A stretch of DNA of 23,193 nucleotides, from assembly GCA_937958475.1 (NCBI GenBank), contig CALFXR010000153.1:1-23193 (forward strand). Reading direction: 5' to 3'. Source of the DNA: an uncultured Mesorhizobium sp. GTDB taxonomy: Bacteria; Pseudomonadota; Alphaproteobacteria; Rhizobiales; Rhizobiaceae. Below are positions 15,451 to 23,193 of the stretch, piece after piece. The translations under genes were made by a program, and so were the position numbers. Numbering within the stretch: the first letter of the stretch is position 1; the number at the start of each line of letters is the position of its first letter. The notes below the pieces were generated by a model that did not search any database, was not told the DNA's origin, and was given only the letters and a program-made list of their open reading frames with translations.

Positions 15451-16925
15451 GCCAGCCTGTCTCCGATCAGGAACTGCAGGGCACGGTCGAGCCGGATATG
15501 CGGCAGCGACAGTGTCAGGCCCTCCGCCGTGCGCTCGAGCCGGGGCGGTCGGAAGCGGACGAAGCGGATCGCCGGCGCTTCGCCGCCCGCAGCTTCGAGC
15601 AGCGATTCCGGCCGTTCCGGCAAGTCCCCGGGAAAGATCGCGGTTTCGGTGTCACCGTCGAACGTGTCGCCGCCGATGGTCTCGCCGGCGATGGGCGTGC
15701 CGATGATGACGGGAAGCGTCTCGCGCCCGTGCTTGACGGTGCCTTCGCGCGTGGCACGGATCGCCGCCATGGCGACCACGTCGATCGTCGTGCCGCTGAC
15801 ACCGGCGCGCGCGATGGCGCGGTCGGCGAGGCGGCGGACCACCGCCTGGAGCCGGTCGTGGCTTTCGTGGTGGAGATGGTCGGCCTTCGTCGCCGCGACC
15901 AGGATGCGGTCGATGCGCCTGGACAGGAGGTCCGAGAGGAAACCGCCGCGCCCCTGGCGGAAGCAGGCGAGGATCTCGGTCAGGGCACGCTCGAGATCGG
16001 CGACCGCTGCGGGACCGGCATTGATCGCCTGCATGGCGTCGATGAGTACGATCTGCCGGTCGAGCCGGGCGACATGCTCGCGGAAGAACGGTTTCACGAC
16101 ATGGGTCTTGTAGGCCTCGTAGCGCCTTTCCATCATCGCCAGCAGCGAGCCGTGGCGCGCGCGCCGCTCGCCGAGGCCGGGCAGCGGCGCGAAGGTCAGC
16201 GCCGGCGAGCCTTCGAGGTCGCCGGGCATGAGGAAACGCCCGGGCGGCAAGGTCGACAGCGCGCGGCCGTCGGTCTTGCAGGCGCGCAGGTACGCGGCGA
16301 AGGCTTCCGCCAGCCTGCGCGCCGTCATCTCGTCGGCGTCGGCGTTCGGATCGGCGGCGGCGGACAGGTCGCGCCAGGCCTGCGACAGATCGTGCCTGGC
16401 CGGCAGGTTGGCGAGTTCGAACGCCTCGGCCGAAAAGGTGCGGAAATCCTTGCCGAGCAGCGGCAGGTCGAGCAGCCATTCGCCGGGATAGTCGACGATG
16501 TCGAGCGACAGCCTGCCCCGGGAGAACATGCGGTTCCAGGCGGAGGCCGACTCGAACTCGATCGTCAGCCGCAACTCCGATATCGCCCGCGTCGAATCCG
16601 GCCAGACGCGGCTGTTCACCAGCGCCTCGACATGGTCCTCGTACTGGAAGCGCGGAACGGCGTCGTCGGGCTGGTGTTCGAGATAGGCGCGGGCAATGCG
16701 GCCGCTCTTCTGCGCCTCGAACAGCGGCATGCGGCCGCCATGGACGAGGTTGTGGACGAGCGCTGTGATGAAGACGGTCTTGCCGGCGCGGGAAAGCCCG
16801 GTGACGCCGAGGCGAAGCGATGGCGACAGGAAGCCGGACGCGCGGCCCGCCAGCGTGTCCAGCGCGATCAGCGCCTCGTCGGTGATGGTCGTCAGCGATG
16901 TCGACACGCGGTCATCCTTACCCAT
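15447..16925 (-). CDS. ycjX: YcjX-like P-loop GTP-binding protein (DUF463)
   Basis: A 492-residue protein with Walker A GLSRAGKT (43-50), DYPGEW (145-150) as the switch/Walker B region and TKAD (346-349) as a probable G4 element. SLRLGVTGLSRAGKTVFITA is the hallmark of the family. It is thought to hydrolyse GTP in envelope stress, but its precise role is unsettled. It is translationally coupled to ycjF. ATG 16925 has no ribosome site, whereas GTG 16907 (codon 7) has AAGGA seven bases upstream, so the true protein may be 486 residues. The SixA-like gene ends 45 bases upstream on the same strand, suggesting one transcript. Confidence 0.94.
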   Translation of the reverse strand: MGKDDRVSTSLTTITDEALIALDTLAGRASGFLSPSLRLGVTGLSRAGKTVFITALVHNLVHGGRMPLFEAQKSGRIARAYLEHQPDDAVPRFQYEDHVEALVNSRVWPDSTRAISELRLTIEFESASAWNRMFSRGRLSLDIVDYPGEWLLDLPLLGKDFRTFSAEAFELANLPARHDLSQAWRDLSAAADPNADADEMTARRLAEAFAAYLRACKTDGRALSTLPPGRFLMPGDLEGSPALTFAPLPGLGERRARHGSLLAMMERRYEAYKTHVVKPFFREHVARLDRQIVLIDAMQAINAGPAAVADLERALTEILACFRQGRGGFLSDLLSRRIDRILVAATKADHLHHESHDRLQAVVRRLADRAIARAGVSGTTIDVVAMAAIRATREGTVKHGRETLPVIIGTPIAGETIGGDTFDGDTETAIFPGDLPERPESLLEAAGGEAPAIRFVRFRPPRLERTAEGLTLSLPHIRLDRALQFLIGDRLA

Positions 16926-16970
16926 GCCGCGCGGATATAGGCGCGCGCGTGCCCGCTTAACAGGACGGCA

Positions 16971-17474
16971 TCACGGATCGAGCGGGGTGACGAACAGTTC
17001 GAGGTAGCCCTTTCCCGGCGCGGCATCGGACAGCGGGCCGGGGAAGCGGATCACTGCCAGTCCGGAGGTGGGGAAGCCGCCGGCCATCGACGACTTCGCT
17101 TCCTCCTCGCCGTCGCCGGAAAGCGCGAAGGCGACGTCCTCCATCATCGGGTTGTGGCCGACGAGGAGCAGCGATTCGGCGAGCGGTGCCTCGCGGACGA
17201 TGTCGACGTAGCCGAAGGCGTCGGTGCTGTAGAGGCCGTCGGTGTAGAGGACGCGGCCGACGTCGACATTGCCGGCGATCGCTTCGAGGGTCTGGCGCGC
17301 GCGGCGCGCCGTCGAGCAGATGACCAAGTCGGGACGGACGTCGTTCGCGCCCATGACGATGCCGGTCGCTACCGCGTCCTCGATGCCCGTCCGGTCGAGC
17401 GGACGGTCGAAATCGCGCATGCCGGGTTCGGCCCACCCGGCCTTCGCATGCCTCAGCAAGAACAGCCTGGCCAT
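16971..17474 (-). CDS. SixA-like histidine phosphatase
   Basis: A 167-residue one-domain phosphatase of the histidine phosphatase superfamily. LRHAKAG near the start provides the phospho-accepting His9; Arg57/Arg60 in STARRARQT and GHNP with His107 complete the active site. The RHAK form and short length point to the SixA branch, whose E. coli member dephosphorylates phosphohistidine on signalling or PTS proteins. AAGGAG eight bases before ATG 17474 is an excellent ribosome site. It probably leads a sixA-ycjX-ycjF transcript. The natural substrate here is unknown. Confidence 0.92.
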   Translation of the reverse strand: MARLFLLRHAKAGWAEPGMRDFDRPLDRTGIEDAVATGIVMGANDVRPDLVICSTARRARQTLEAIAGNVDVGRVLYTDGLYSTDAFGYVDIVREAPLAESLLLVGHNPMMEDVAFALSGDGEEEAKSSMAGGFPTSGLAVIRFPGPLSDAAPGKGYLELFVTPLDP

Positions 17475-17689
17475 GCCAGCGGCTCCTTTCGTCCGTACAG
17501 CGCGAGGAACGACATCCTTCGTTTAGTGCGCTGCCGGGCGTTCCACAATACGCCGCAATGCAAATTCCGAGAACTCTTGCGAATCAACGGGATATGCGCG
17601 GGCGTTACACTGATTGGCCGGCAAATGGCCGTTCCCGCGGCGCCCATCAACCACGTCCCACATTTACGTGATGCGGCTTTTGTTTTGGC

Positions 17690-17718
17690 TTGTGCGGCCA
17701 TGGAGCCGCGAATATATA
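17690..17718 (+). promoter_or_regulatory. Candidate promoter for dksA
   Basis: TTGTGC (17690-17695) and TATATA (17713-17718) are separated by 17 bases, and TATATA is a conspicuous AT island in this GC-rich region. The start would fall near 17725, about 25 bases before ATG 17751. The rest of the 276-base divergent region 17475-17750 shows no other gene. Confidence 0.45.
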
Positions 17719-17750
17719 GGCGCGCATTCACGGGTAGTGGGGTGAGTCGA

Positions 17751-18167
<417 letters not shown>

Positions 18168-18190
18168 GAACGCCGACGACCGAGACGCCC

Positions 18191-18225
18191 GACGGCCGTG
18201 CAGCGCGCGGCCGTTTTCGTTTTTG
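18191..18225 (+). terminator. Rho-independent terminator of dksA
   Basis: A seven-base stem ACGGCCG (18192-18198) / CGGCCGT (18208-18214) with a nine-base loop is followed by TTTTCGTTTTTG. It lies 24 bases after the dksA stop. This is the clearest intrinsic terminator in the window. There is no matching A run on the left, so it would not stop the convergent FliO-like transcript well. Confidence 0.8.
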
Positions 18226-18234
18226 TCGTTACCC

Positions 18235-18966
18235 TCAGCGCTTCGGCGCTGAAAGCTCTCCGAGAAGCTTGTTCATCTCGTCCTCGATGGAGGCGTGCGC
18301 GGGTTTCGGCGCCGGTTCGTCGAGCGACAGCGTCAGTTCGCTGAGCAGGGTGCGGTCGAGGTCGTCGGCCGTCGATGCCGGCGTCGACGCGCCGTGCAGA
18401 TCGCGGGGCAGATAGGAATTGCGCGTCGTCGGCTGCGGCCGTGGGGAGGGTTGCGGCGCCGGGGCCGGCGGTGTCGCGGCGATCCGGGCGTTGGGCGCAC
18501 CGATGCGCGCGACCGGCGCGGGAGCCGGTTGCGGTCGCGGTGCCGGCTGAGGCCGGAGCGCCTGCTGGGGCGTCCGCGCCGGTGCCGGTCGGGGAGGCTG
18601 CTGCTGCGGTTGCGGTTGCGGCGCCTGCTCGCGGGCGGCGGGTGCGGGCTGCGCGGCCCGGCGCGCCTGGCCCTGCTGGATGCCTTGCTCGACGACGACA
18701 TCGGTCGGTCCGCCGATCAGGATCAGGTGCTCGACGTCGTCCCGGCGCACGAGCACGAGCCTGCGGTGGCTGTCGACGGCGGCGGCGTCCATGACGGCCA
18801 GGCGCGTCTTGCGGTTGCGGCCGCCAGCGACGAATGTGCCGAAGGTCATGCTGCGGATCAATTTCACCACGAGGAGGAACAGGACCAGCAGGACCAATGC
18901 CGCGAATGTCCACAGGACGCCCGCGGCATAGTCGGGACCCGCCATCTCGATCAGCCAATCCGGCAT
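18235..18966 (-). CDS. FliO-like membrane protein with Pro/Gln/Ala-rich linker
   Basis: This 243-residue protein has one membrane segment (about 17-37). A compact domain (about 53-93) contains KTRLAVMDAAAVDSHRRLVL and VEHLILIGGPTDVVVE, the pattern of the FliO/MopB family involved in flagellar export-gate assembly. Residues about 100-182 are a low-complexity Pro, Gln, Ala and Arg linker. The C-terminus holds a short conserved-looking acidic helix (SIEDEMNKLLGEL). GGAGG seven bases before ATG 18966 favours this start over a TTG at 18996. No other flagellar gene is nearby and cckA is divergent, so a flagellar role is not certain. Linker length may vary between strains. Confidence 0.75.
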   Translation of the reverse strand: MPDWLIEMAGPDYAAGVLWTFAALVLLVLFLLVVKLIRSMTFGTFVAGGRNRKTRLAVMDAAAVDSHRRLVLVRRDDVEHLILIGGPTDVVVEQGIQQGQARRAAQPAPAAREQAPQPQPQQQPPRPAPARTPQQALRPQPAPRPQPAPAPVARIGAPNARIAATPPAPAPQPSPRPQPTTRNSYLPRDLHGASTPASTADDLDRTLLSELTLSLDEPAPKPAHASIEDEMNKLLGELSAPKR

Positions 18967-19197
18967 CGGCCGGTCCTCCCCCACGGAATTCGACAATGGC
19001 GGACACTAGAACGCCGGTGGCAGCGTCGGCAAGTTTGCTCCGAGCGTTTTCCCGCCCGCATGTCCACGAACCGATTTCCATGGGGTTTTCGCGCTCGGCC
19101 CTTTTCCGCAAAGGTAGAATATGATTCAACCGGAAGGCGGGAACGGCCCGGAATCACGCGACCCCGCGCCGCCCCGGGCACGACAGGCAAGAGGCGA

Positions 19198-21798
19198 ATG
19201 GCCAGGGAATCCCGCACCGAGTTCTATCCGGTCCCGATCGTCGACCAGAACATGCGCCCCGGCGCGATCACGCGCCTCGTCGTCTTCGTCATCGTGCTCA
19301 CCGGCGCGGCGTTCGTCTTCGCCGTCTTCCGCGAACAGCTCGGCGATCCGTTCCTTCTCGGCATGCTCGGCATCCTGGCGATGATCGGGGTCGGTTTCCT
19401 GTTCGCGACGGCGATCGGCTTCATGCAGATCGCGCCGCGCTCGACGGCGGACGAACTGTCGAAGGCCTATGTCGATTCGCTGGCCCAGGGGCTGGTGGTG
19501 ACCGACACGAAGGGGCGTGTGGTCTATGCCAACCGCGCCTATGCCGACATGACTGGCGCGACCTCTGCGGCGGACGTCAAGACGGTCGAGAGCCTGCTGT
19601 CCGATGTCCCCGAGGCGGCCGCGACGATCGTGGCCGTTGCGTCCGCGTTGCGCGACGGCCAGGACGGCGACGGCGAATTCCGCCTGTCCCAGGCGATCAG
19701 GCCGGGCTCGAACCCAGGTGCGCGATGGTATCGCGTTCTCGGCCGCGCCTTCACCGTCCCCGGTCACCGGCAGCCGCTGCTCGCGTGGCAGCTCGCCGAC
19801 ATTTCGCGCGAGCGGGCCGAGCAGGAACGCTTCTTCCTCGACCTGCAGAAGGCGATCGACCATCTCGATCATGCGCCGGCGGGCTTCTTCTCCGCCGATC
19901 CCGAAGGCCGCATCACCTACATCAACGCCACGCTCGCCGAATGGCTCGGGATCGACCTGGCCTCGTTCTCGCCGGGCTCGATCACGCTCGCCGAGATCGT
20001 CGCCGGCGACGGCATGGCGCTGGTTCGCTCGGTCAAGGCCGATCCCGGCTCGACGCGCAACGCCGTCATCGACCTCGATCTCGCCACGGTCACCGGCGAG
20101 GCGCTGCCGGTCCGCTTCATGCATCGCGTCAGCGCCAGCCGGGAAGGGGCGCCGGGTCCCGCCCGCACGATCGTGCTCAATCGCACGCAGGGCGAGGATT
20201 CCTCGGCCGACCTGCGCGCGTCCGAGGTCCGCTTCACGCGCTTCTTCAATTCGACGCCGATGGCGATCGCCGGCGTCGATGCGCAGGGCCGCATCCTGCG
20301 CACCAACGCGCCCTTCCTGTCGCTGTTTTCCAGCGTCGTCGACCGCGACGCGATCGACCGGCGCATCCGGCTGGACACGGTCATCCACGAACGCGACAGG
20401 GCCGCCTTCGCCGCCGCGCTCGACCGCGCCAAGCAGCGCCAGGCCGACATCGCGCCGATCGACACGGTGCTCCCCGACAACGAGGAGCGCCACATGCGCT
20501 TCTACGTCAACGCCGTGGCGGACGGCGGCGGCGACGGCGCCGAGGAGTCCGCGATCGTCTACGCCGTGGAGACGACCGAGCAGAAGGCGCTCGAGATGCA
20601 GATGTCTCAGAGCCAGAAGATGCAGGCGGTCGGCCAGCTCGCGGGCGGCATCGCGCACGACTTCAACAACGTGCTGACCGCCATCATCATGGCGTCCGAC
20701 CTGCTTCTGACGAGCCACCGGCCGTCCGATCCGTCCTTCCCGGACATCATGAACATCAAGCAGAACGCCAACCGCGCAGCGTCGCTGGTGCGCCAGCTTC
20801 TCGCCTTCTCGCGCAAGCAGACGCTGCGCCCCGAAGTGCTCAGCCTGACCGACGTTCTCGCCGACATCCGCATGCTGCTGTCGCGGCTGGTCGGCAGCGA
20901 CGTCAAGCTGAAGGTCGAGCACGGGCGCGACCTGTGGCAGGTCAAGGTCGACATCGGCCAGTTCGAGCAGGTCGTCGTCAACCTGGCGGTGAATGCGCGC
21001 GACGCGATGCCGAAGGGCGGCGAGCTTACGATCCGCACGCGCAACGTCGCGGCCTCGGAATGCAGGAGTTTCGGCCATCGCGAACTGGTCGACGGCGAAT
21101 ACGTGCTCGTCGAGGTCGAGGATACCGGCACCGGCATCGATCCCGCCGTGCAGAAGAAGATCTTCGAGCCCTTCTTCACGACGAAGGAGGTCGGCAAGGG
21201 CACCGGTCTCGGCCTCTCCATGGTCTACGGCATCATCAAGCAGACGGGCGGCTTCATCTTCTGCGATTCCGCCATCGGCAAGGGCACGACCTTCCGCATC
21301 TTCCTGCCCCGTCACGTCGCCGAAGCCAAGCCGGCGGCCTCGGCCGTTCCGGCCGGCGAGATCCGGGACGCCAGGCCCGAAGATGCGGCCGCGCCGAAGC
21401 AGGCGGAATCGAACAAGGATCTTTCCGGCTCCGCGGTGGTGCTCCTCGTCGAGGACGAGGACGCCGTGCGCATGGGCGGCATGCGGGCGCTGACCTCGCG
21501 CGGATACACCGTCCACGAGGCGTCGTCCGGCGTCGAGGCGCTCGAGGTCTTCCACGAACTCGAGGGCAAGATCGACATCGTCGTGTCCGACGTCGTCATG
21601 CCGGAGATGGACGGACCGACGCTGCTCCGCGAATTGCGCAAGCTTCAGCCGGACATCAAGTTCATCTTCGTCTCGGGCTATGCCGAGGACGCCTTCGCCA
21701 AGAACCTGCCCGCCGACGCGCATTTCGGCTTCCTGCCGAAGCCGTTCTCGCTGAAGCAACTCGCGAGCACGGTGAAGGACGTCCTTCAGGGCGGGTGA
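19198..21798 (+). CDS. cckA: Hybrid sensor histidine kinase CckA, cell-cycle regulator
   Basis: An 866-residue membrane kinase. Two membrane segments (about 24-44 and 51-75) are followed by three PAS-like regions (about 85-200, 215-330 and 343-460). The phospho-acceptor His487 is in LAGGIAHDFNNVL, and the ATPase has Asn595/Asn599, DTGTGI (642-647) and GKGTGLGLS (667 on). A linker leads to a receiver domain with Asp798, Ser826 and Lys848. CckA passes phosphate through ChpT to CtrA and CpdR, controlling replication and division, and works as a phosphatase when bound by c-di-GMP. AAGAGG lies just before ATG 19198 with tight spacing. The 231-base divergent region 18967-19197 has a TAGAAT at 19115 but no convincing -35 element. 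Confidence 0.96.
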   Translation: MARESRTEFYPVPIVDQNMRPGAITRLVVFVIVLTGAAFVFAVFREQLGDPFLLGMLGILAMIGVGFLFATAIGFMQIAPRSTADELSKAYVDSLAQGLVVTDTKGRVVYANRAYADMTGATSAADVKTVESLLSDVPEAAATIVAVASALRDGQDGDGEFRLSQAIRPGSNPGARWYRVLGRAFTVPGHRQPLLAWQLADISRERAEQERFFLDLQKAIDHLDHAPAGFFSADPEGRITYINATLAEWLGIDLASFSPGSITLAEIVAGDGMALVRSVKADPGSTRNAVIDLDLATVTGEALPVRFMHRVSASREGAPGPARTIVLNRTQGEDSSADLRASEVRFTRFFNSTPMAIAGVDAQGRILRTNAPFLSLFSSVVDRDAIDRRIRLDTVIHERDRAAFAAALDRAKQRQADIAPIDTVLPDNEERHMRFYVNAVADGGGDGAEESAIVYAVETTEQKALEMQMSQSQKMQAVGQLAGGIAHDFNNVLTAIIMASDLLLTSHRPSDPSFPDIMNIKQNANRAASLVRQLLAFSRKQTLRPEVLSLTDVLADIRMLLSRLVGSDVKLKVEHGRDLWQVKVDIGQFEQVVVNLAVNARDAMPKGGELTIRTRNVAASECRSFGHRELVDGEYVLVEVEDTGTGIDPAVQKKIFEPFFTTKEVGKGTGLGLSMVYGIIKQTGGFIFCDSAIGKGTTFRIFLPRHVAEAKPAASAVPAGEIRDARPEDAAAPKQAESNKDLSGSAVVLLVEDEDAVRMGGMRALTSRGYTVHEASSGVEALEVFHELEGKIDIVVSDVVMPEMDGPTLLRELRKLQPDIKFIFVSGYAEDAFAKNLPADAHFGFLPKPFSLKQLASTVKDVLQGG

Positions 21799-21883
21799 AG
21801 GGCGAATTGCGGGCATTTTGCCCAACAAATAGTCACGCCTTCCAGTATGCACATTATTTAGGCTTGCGTGGTTCCCGCTGCGT

Positions 21884-21941
21884 AAAGAATCCTCAATTCT
21901 TTCCCAGCAGGCTCCGTCTGGCCTGCGGGGGCAGCCCCCGC
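21884..21941. other. Three consecutive stem-loops in the cckA-urtA gap
   Basis: The 265-base gap 21799-22063 contains three inverted repeats in a row: AAAGAAT/ATTCTTT (21884-21902), GCAGGC/GCCTGC (21907-21926) and GCGGGGG/CCCCCGC with a CAG loop (21925-21941). The last two share two bases, so they cannot both form fully. The third has a strong GC stem followed by GTCTCTTTC and could end the cckA transcript. The group lies upstream of the urtA sigma-54 promoter, so it is not in that leader. Confidence 0.6.
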
Positions 21942-22003
21942 GTCTCTTTCAACATGCTGTAAATCCAGCGGAAAAGCCGATCTCGGAGCGTCCTTTTCGC
22001 ATC

Positions 22004-22019
22004 TGGCACACGGGTTGCT
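22004..22019 (+). promoter_or_regulatory. Sigma-54 (RpoN) promoter of urtA
   Basis: TGGCAC at 22004-22009, five bases, then TTGCT at 22015-22019 matches the sigma-54 consensus TGGCAC-N5-TTGCW, with GG and GC at the required -24/-12 spacing. Transcription should start near 22030, giving a leader of about 35 bases with GGAGG at 22052-22056. Sigma-54 control usually means NtrC activation under nitrogen limitation, which fits a urea transporter gene. A weak TGCAC half-site at 21848 is the only NtrC-like trace I noticed upstream. Confidence 0.8.
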
Positions 22020-22037
22020 TTGCATTGTGCGGTGCAA
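22020..22037. promoter_or_regulatory. Inverted repeat over the predicted urtA transcription start
   Basis: TTGCA (22020-22024) and TGCAA (22033-22037) form an exact inverted repeat around eight bases. It overlaps the predicted start site just after the -12 element. It resembles half of an NtrC-type site (GCA...GTGC), but the spacing is one base short. It may be an operator or chance. Confidence 0.3.
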
Positions 22038-22063
22038 CGTAACCCTTGGTCGGAGGTAGACAT

Positions 22064-23193
22064 ATGAGGGAAGCTTACTCGGGAATGAAGTATCTGGTTT
22101 CGGCGGGCATGCTCGCCGCCGGACTGGCAATGGTGGCGCCGGCGCACGCCGCCGACGACACGATCAAGGTGGGCGTCCTTCACTCGCTGTCGGGTACGAT
22201 GGCGATCTCGGAAACCACGCTCAAGGACACGATGCTGTTCCTGATCGACGAGCAGAACAAGAAGGGCGGCGTGCTCGGCAAGAAGCTCGAGGCCGTCGTC
22301 GTCGACCCGGCCTCCGACTGGCCGCTGTTCGCCGAGAAGGCCCGCCAGCTGATCTCGGTCGACAAGGTGTCGGCGGTGTTCGGCTGCTGGACCTCTGTGT
22401 CGCGCAAGTCCGTCCTGCCGGTGTTCGAGGAACTGAACTCGCTGCTCTTCTACCCCGTCCAGTACGAGGGCGAGGAAAGCCAGCGCAACGTGTTCTACAC
22501 GGGCGCTGCGCCGAACCAGCAGGCCATTCCGGCCGTCGACTACCTGATGGACAGCGAAGGCGTCGAGCGCTGGGTGCTCGCCGGAACCGACTACGTCTAT
22601 CCGCAGACCACCAACAAGATCCTGCAGGCCTATCTCGAATCCAAGGGCGTGGCCAAGGAAGACATCATGGTCAACTACACGCCGTTCGGTCATTCCGACT
22701 GGCAGACCATCGTCACCGACATCAAGAACTTCGGTTCTGCCGGCAAGAAGACCGCCGTCGTGTCGACCATCAACGGCGATGCCAACGTTCCCTTCTACAA
22801 GGAACTCGGCAACCAGGGCATCAAGGCCGAGGACATCCCGGTCGTCGCCTTCTCGGTGGGTGAGGAAGAACTCGCCGGCCTCGACACCGCGCCGCTCGTC
22901 GGCCACCTGACGGCCTGGAACTACTTCCAGTCGGTCGACACGCCGGACAATGCCGACTTCATCGCCAAGTGGCAGGAATACACGAAGAACCCGAAGCGCG
23001 TGACCAACGACCCGATGGAAGCCCACGTCATCGGCTTCAACATGTGGGTCAAGGCCGTCGAGAAGGCCGGCACCGTCGATCCGGATGCGGTCATCGACGC
23101 CATCATCGGCGTTTCGGTACCGAACCTGACCGGCGGCTTCTCCACCATGATGCCGAACCACCACATCACCAAGCCGGTGCTGATCGGCGAGAT
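22064..23193 (+). CDS. urtA: Urea ABC transporter, periplasmic urea-binding protein (3' part beyond window)
   Basis: The first 376 residues are present; the family is about 430 long. A signal peptide with cleavage near APAHA (residue 29) leads into IKVGVLHSLSGTMAISETTL, and VDPASDWPLFAEKARQLI, VFGCWTSVSRKSVLPVFEEL and LLFYPVQYEGEE follow. These segments distinguish UrtA from branched-chain amino acid binding relatives. It binds urea or short amides for import by UrtBCDE, genes expected beyond the edge. ATG 22064 has GGAGG seven bases upstream. A second in-frame ATG at 22088 would also give a working signal peptide but lacks the ribosome site. Confidence 0.96.
   Translation, partial: MREAYSGMKYLVSAGMLAAGLAMVAPAHAADDTIKVGVLHSLSGTMAISETTLKDTMLFLIDEQNKKGGVLGKKLEAVVVDPASDWPLFAEKARQLISVDKVSAVFGCWTSVSRKSVLPVFEELNSLLFYPVQYEGEESQRNVFYTGAAPNQQAIPAVDYLMDSEGVERWVLAGTDYVYPQTTNKILQAYLESKGVAKEDIMVNYTPFGHSDWQTIVTDIKNFGSAGKKTAVVSTINGDANVPFYKELGNQGIKAEDIPVVAFSVGEEELAGLDTAPLVGHLTAWNYFQSVDTPDNADFIAKWQEYTKNPKRVTNDPMEAHVIGFNMWVKAVEKAGTVDPDAVIDAIIGVSVPNLTGGFSTMMPNHHITKPVLIGE

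Noticed and set aside
17453..17731. A 92-codon minus-strand frame in the sixA-dksA gap.
   Set aside because: It has no domain, overlaps both the sixA start and the dksA promoter, and no ribosome site was evident.
18295..19197. Extension of the cckA frame back to 18295.
   Set aside because: It overlaps the FliO-like gene on the other strand, is Arg-rich, and lacks any CckA-like sequence; ATG 19198 gives the normal N-terminus.
19126..21852. A 908-codon minus-strand frame opposite cckA.
   Set aside because: It is an antisense shadow of a gene with unmistakable kinase motifs.
21893..23164. A 423-codon minus-strand frame opposite urtA.
   Set aside because: urtA on the plus strand has a signal peptide, strong ribosome site, sigma-54 promoter and family motifs; the reverse frame is a shadow.

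Overview
This is a GC-rich chromosomal segment from an alphaproteobacterium, most likely order Hyphomicrobiales (Rhizobiales). The reasons are a giant growth-pole-ring type protein (GPR/RgsE family, known from polar-growing rhizobia), a CckA hybrid kinase next to dksA and a FliO-like gene, a DksA with the reduced Cys-Thr-Ser-Ala finger, and a folP-folB-folK run. I see no tRNA, rRNA, CRISPR, insertion sequence or prophage gene. No gap between genes exceeds 300 bases.

Layout. Positions 1-6979 (minus) hold the giant membrane-anchored helical protein, at least 2326 residues and cut by the window edge. It carries two arrays of exact-period repeats, 36/40 residues and 29/40 residues. Divergent from it is a stand-alone HPt phosphotransfer protein (7271-7645). 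Next come a [2Fe-2S] ferredoxin and a thioredoxin-reductase-like ferredoxin-NADP reductase (7740-9138), which form a small redox module. A secreted DUF922 HExxH protein lies on the minus strand (9177-9794). The folate genes folP, folB and folK follow (9948-11664), with folK starting inside folB on a TTG codon. They converge with a KefB/KefC-type CPA2 antiporter (11696-13540). An unrecognised exported protein follows (13685-14224), then a YcjF-YcjX pair with ATGA overlap, preceded by a SixA-like phosphatase (14356-17474, minus).

The right end holds dksA (17751-18167) with a promoter and a terminator, a FliO-like gene on the minus strand, cckA (19198-21798), and the start of urtA (22064 to the edge). 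urtA has a clear sigma-54 promoter, so it is probably nitrogen-controlled.

Functional themes are cell-cycle and polar-growth control (GPR, CckA, possibly HPt), stringent and envelope stress (DksA, YcjX/F, SixA, Kef), folate synthesis, low-potential electron transfer, and nitrogen scavenging. The most unusual signal is the repeat architecture of the giant protein: its periods are close to whole numbers of alpha-helical turns, and its DNA shows recent duplication or homogenisation, including 80 of 81 identical bases one 228-base superunit apart.
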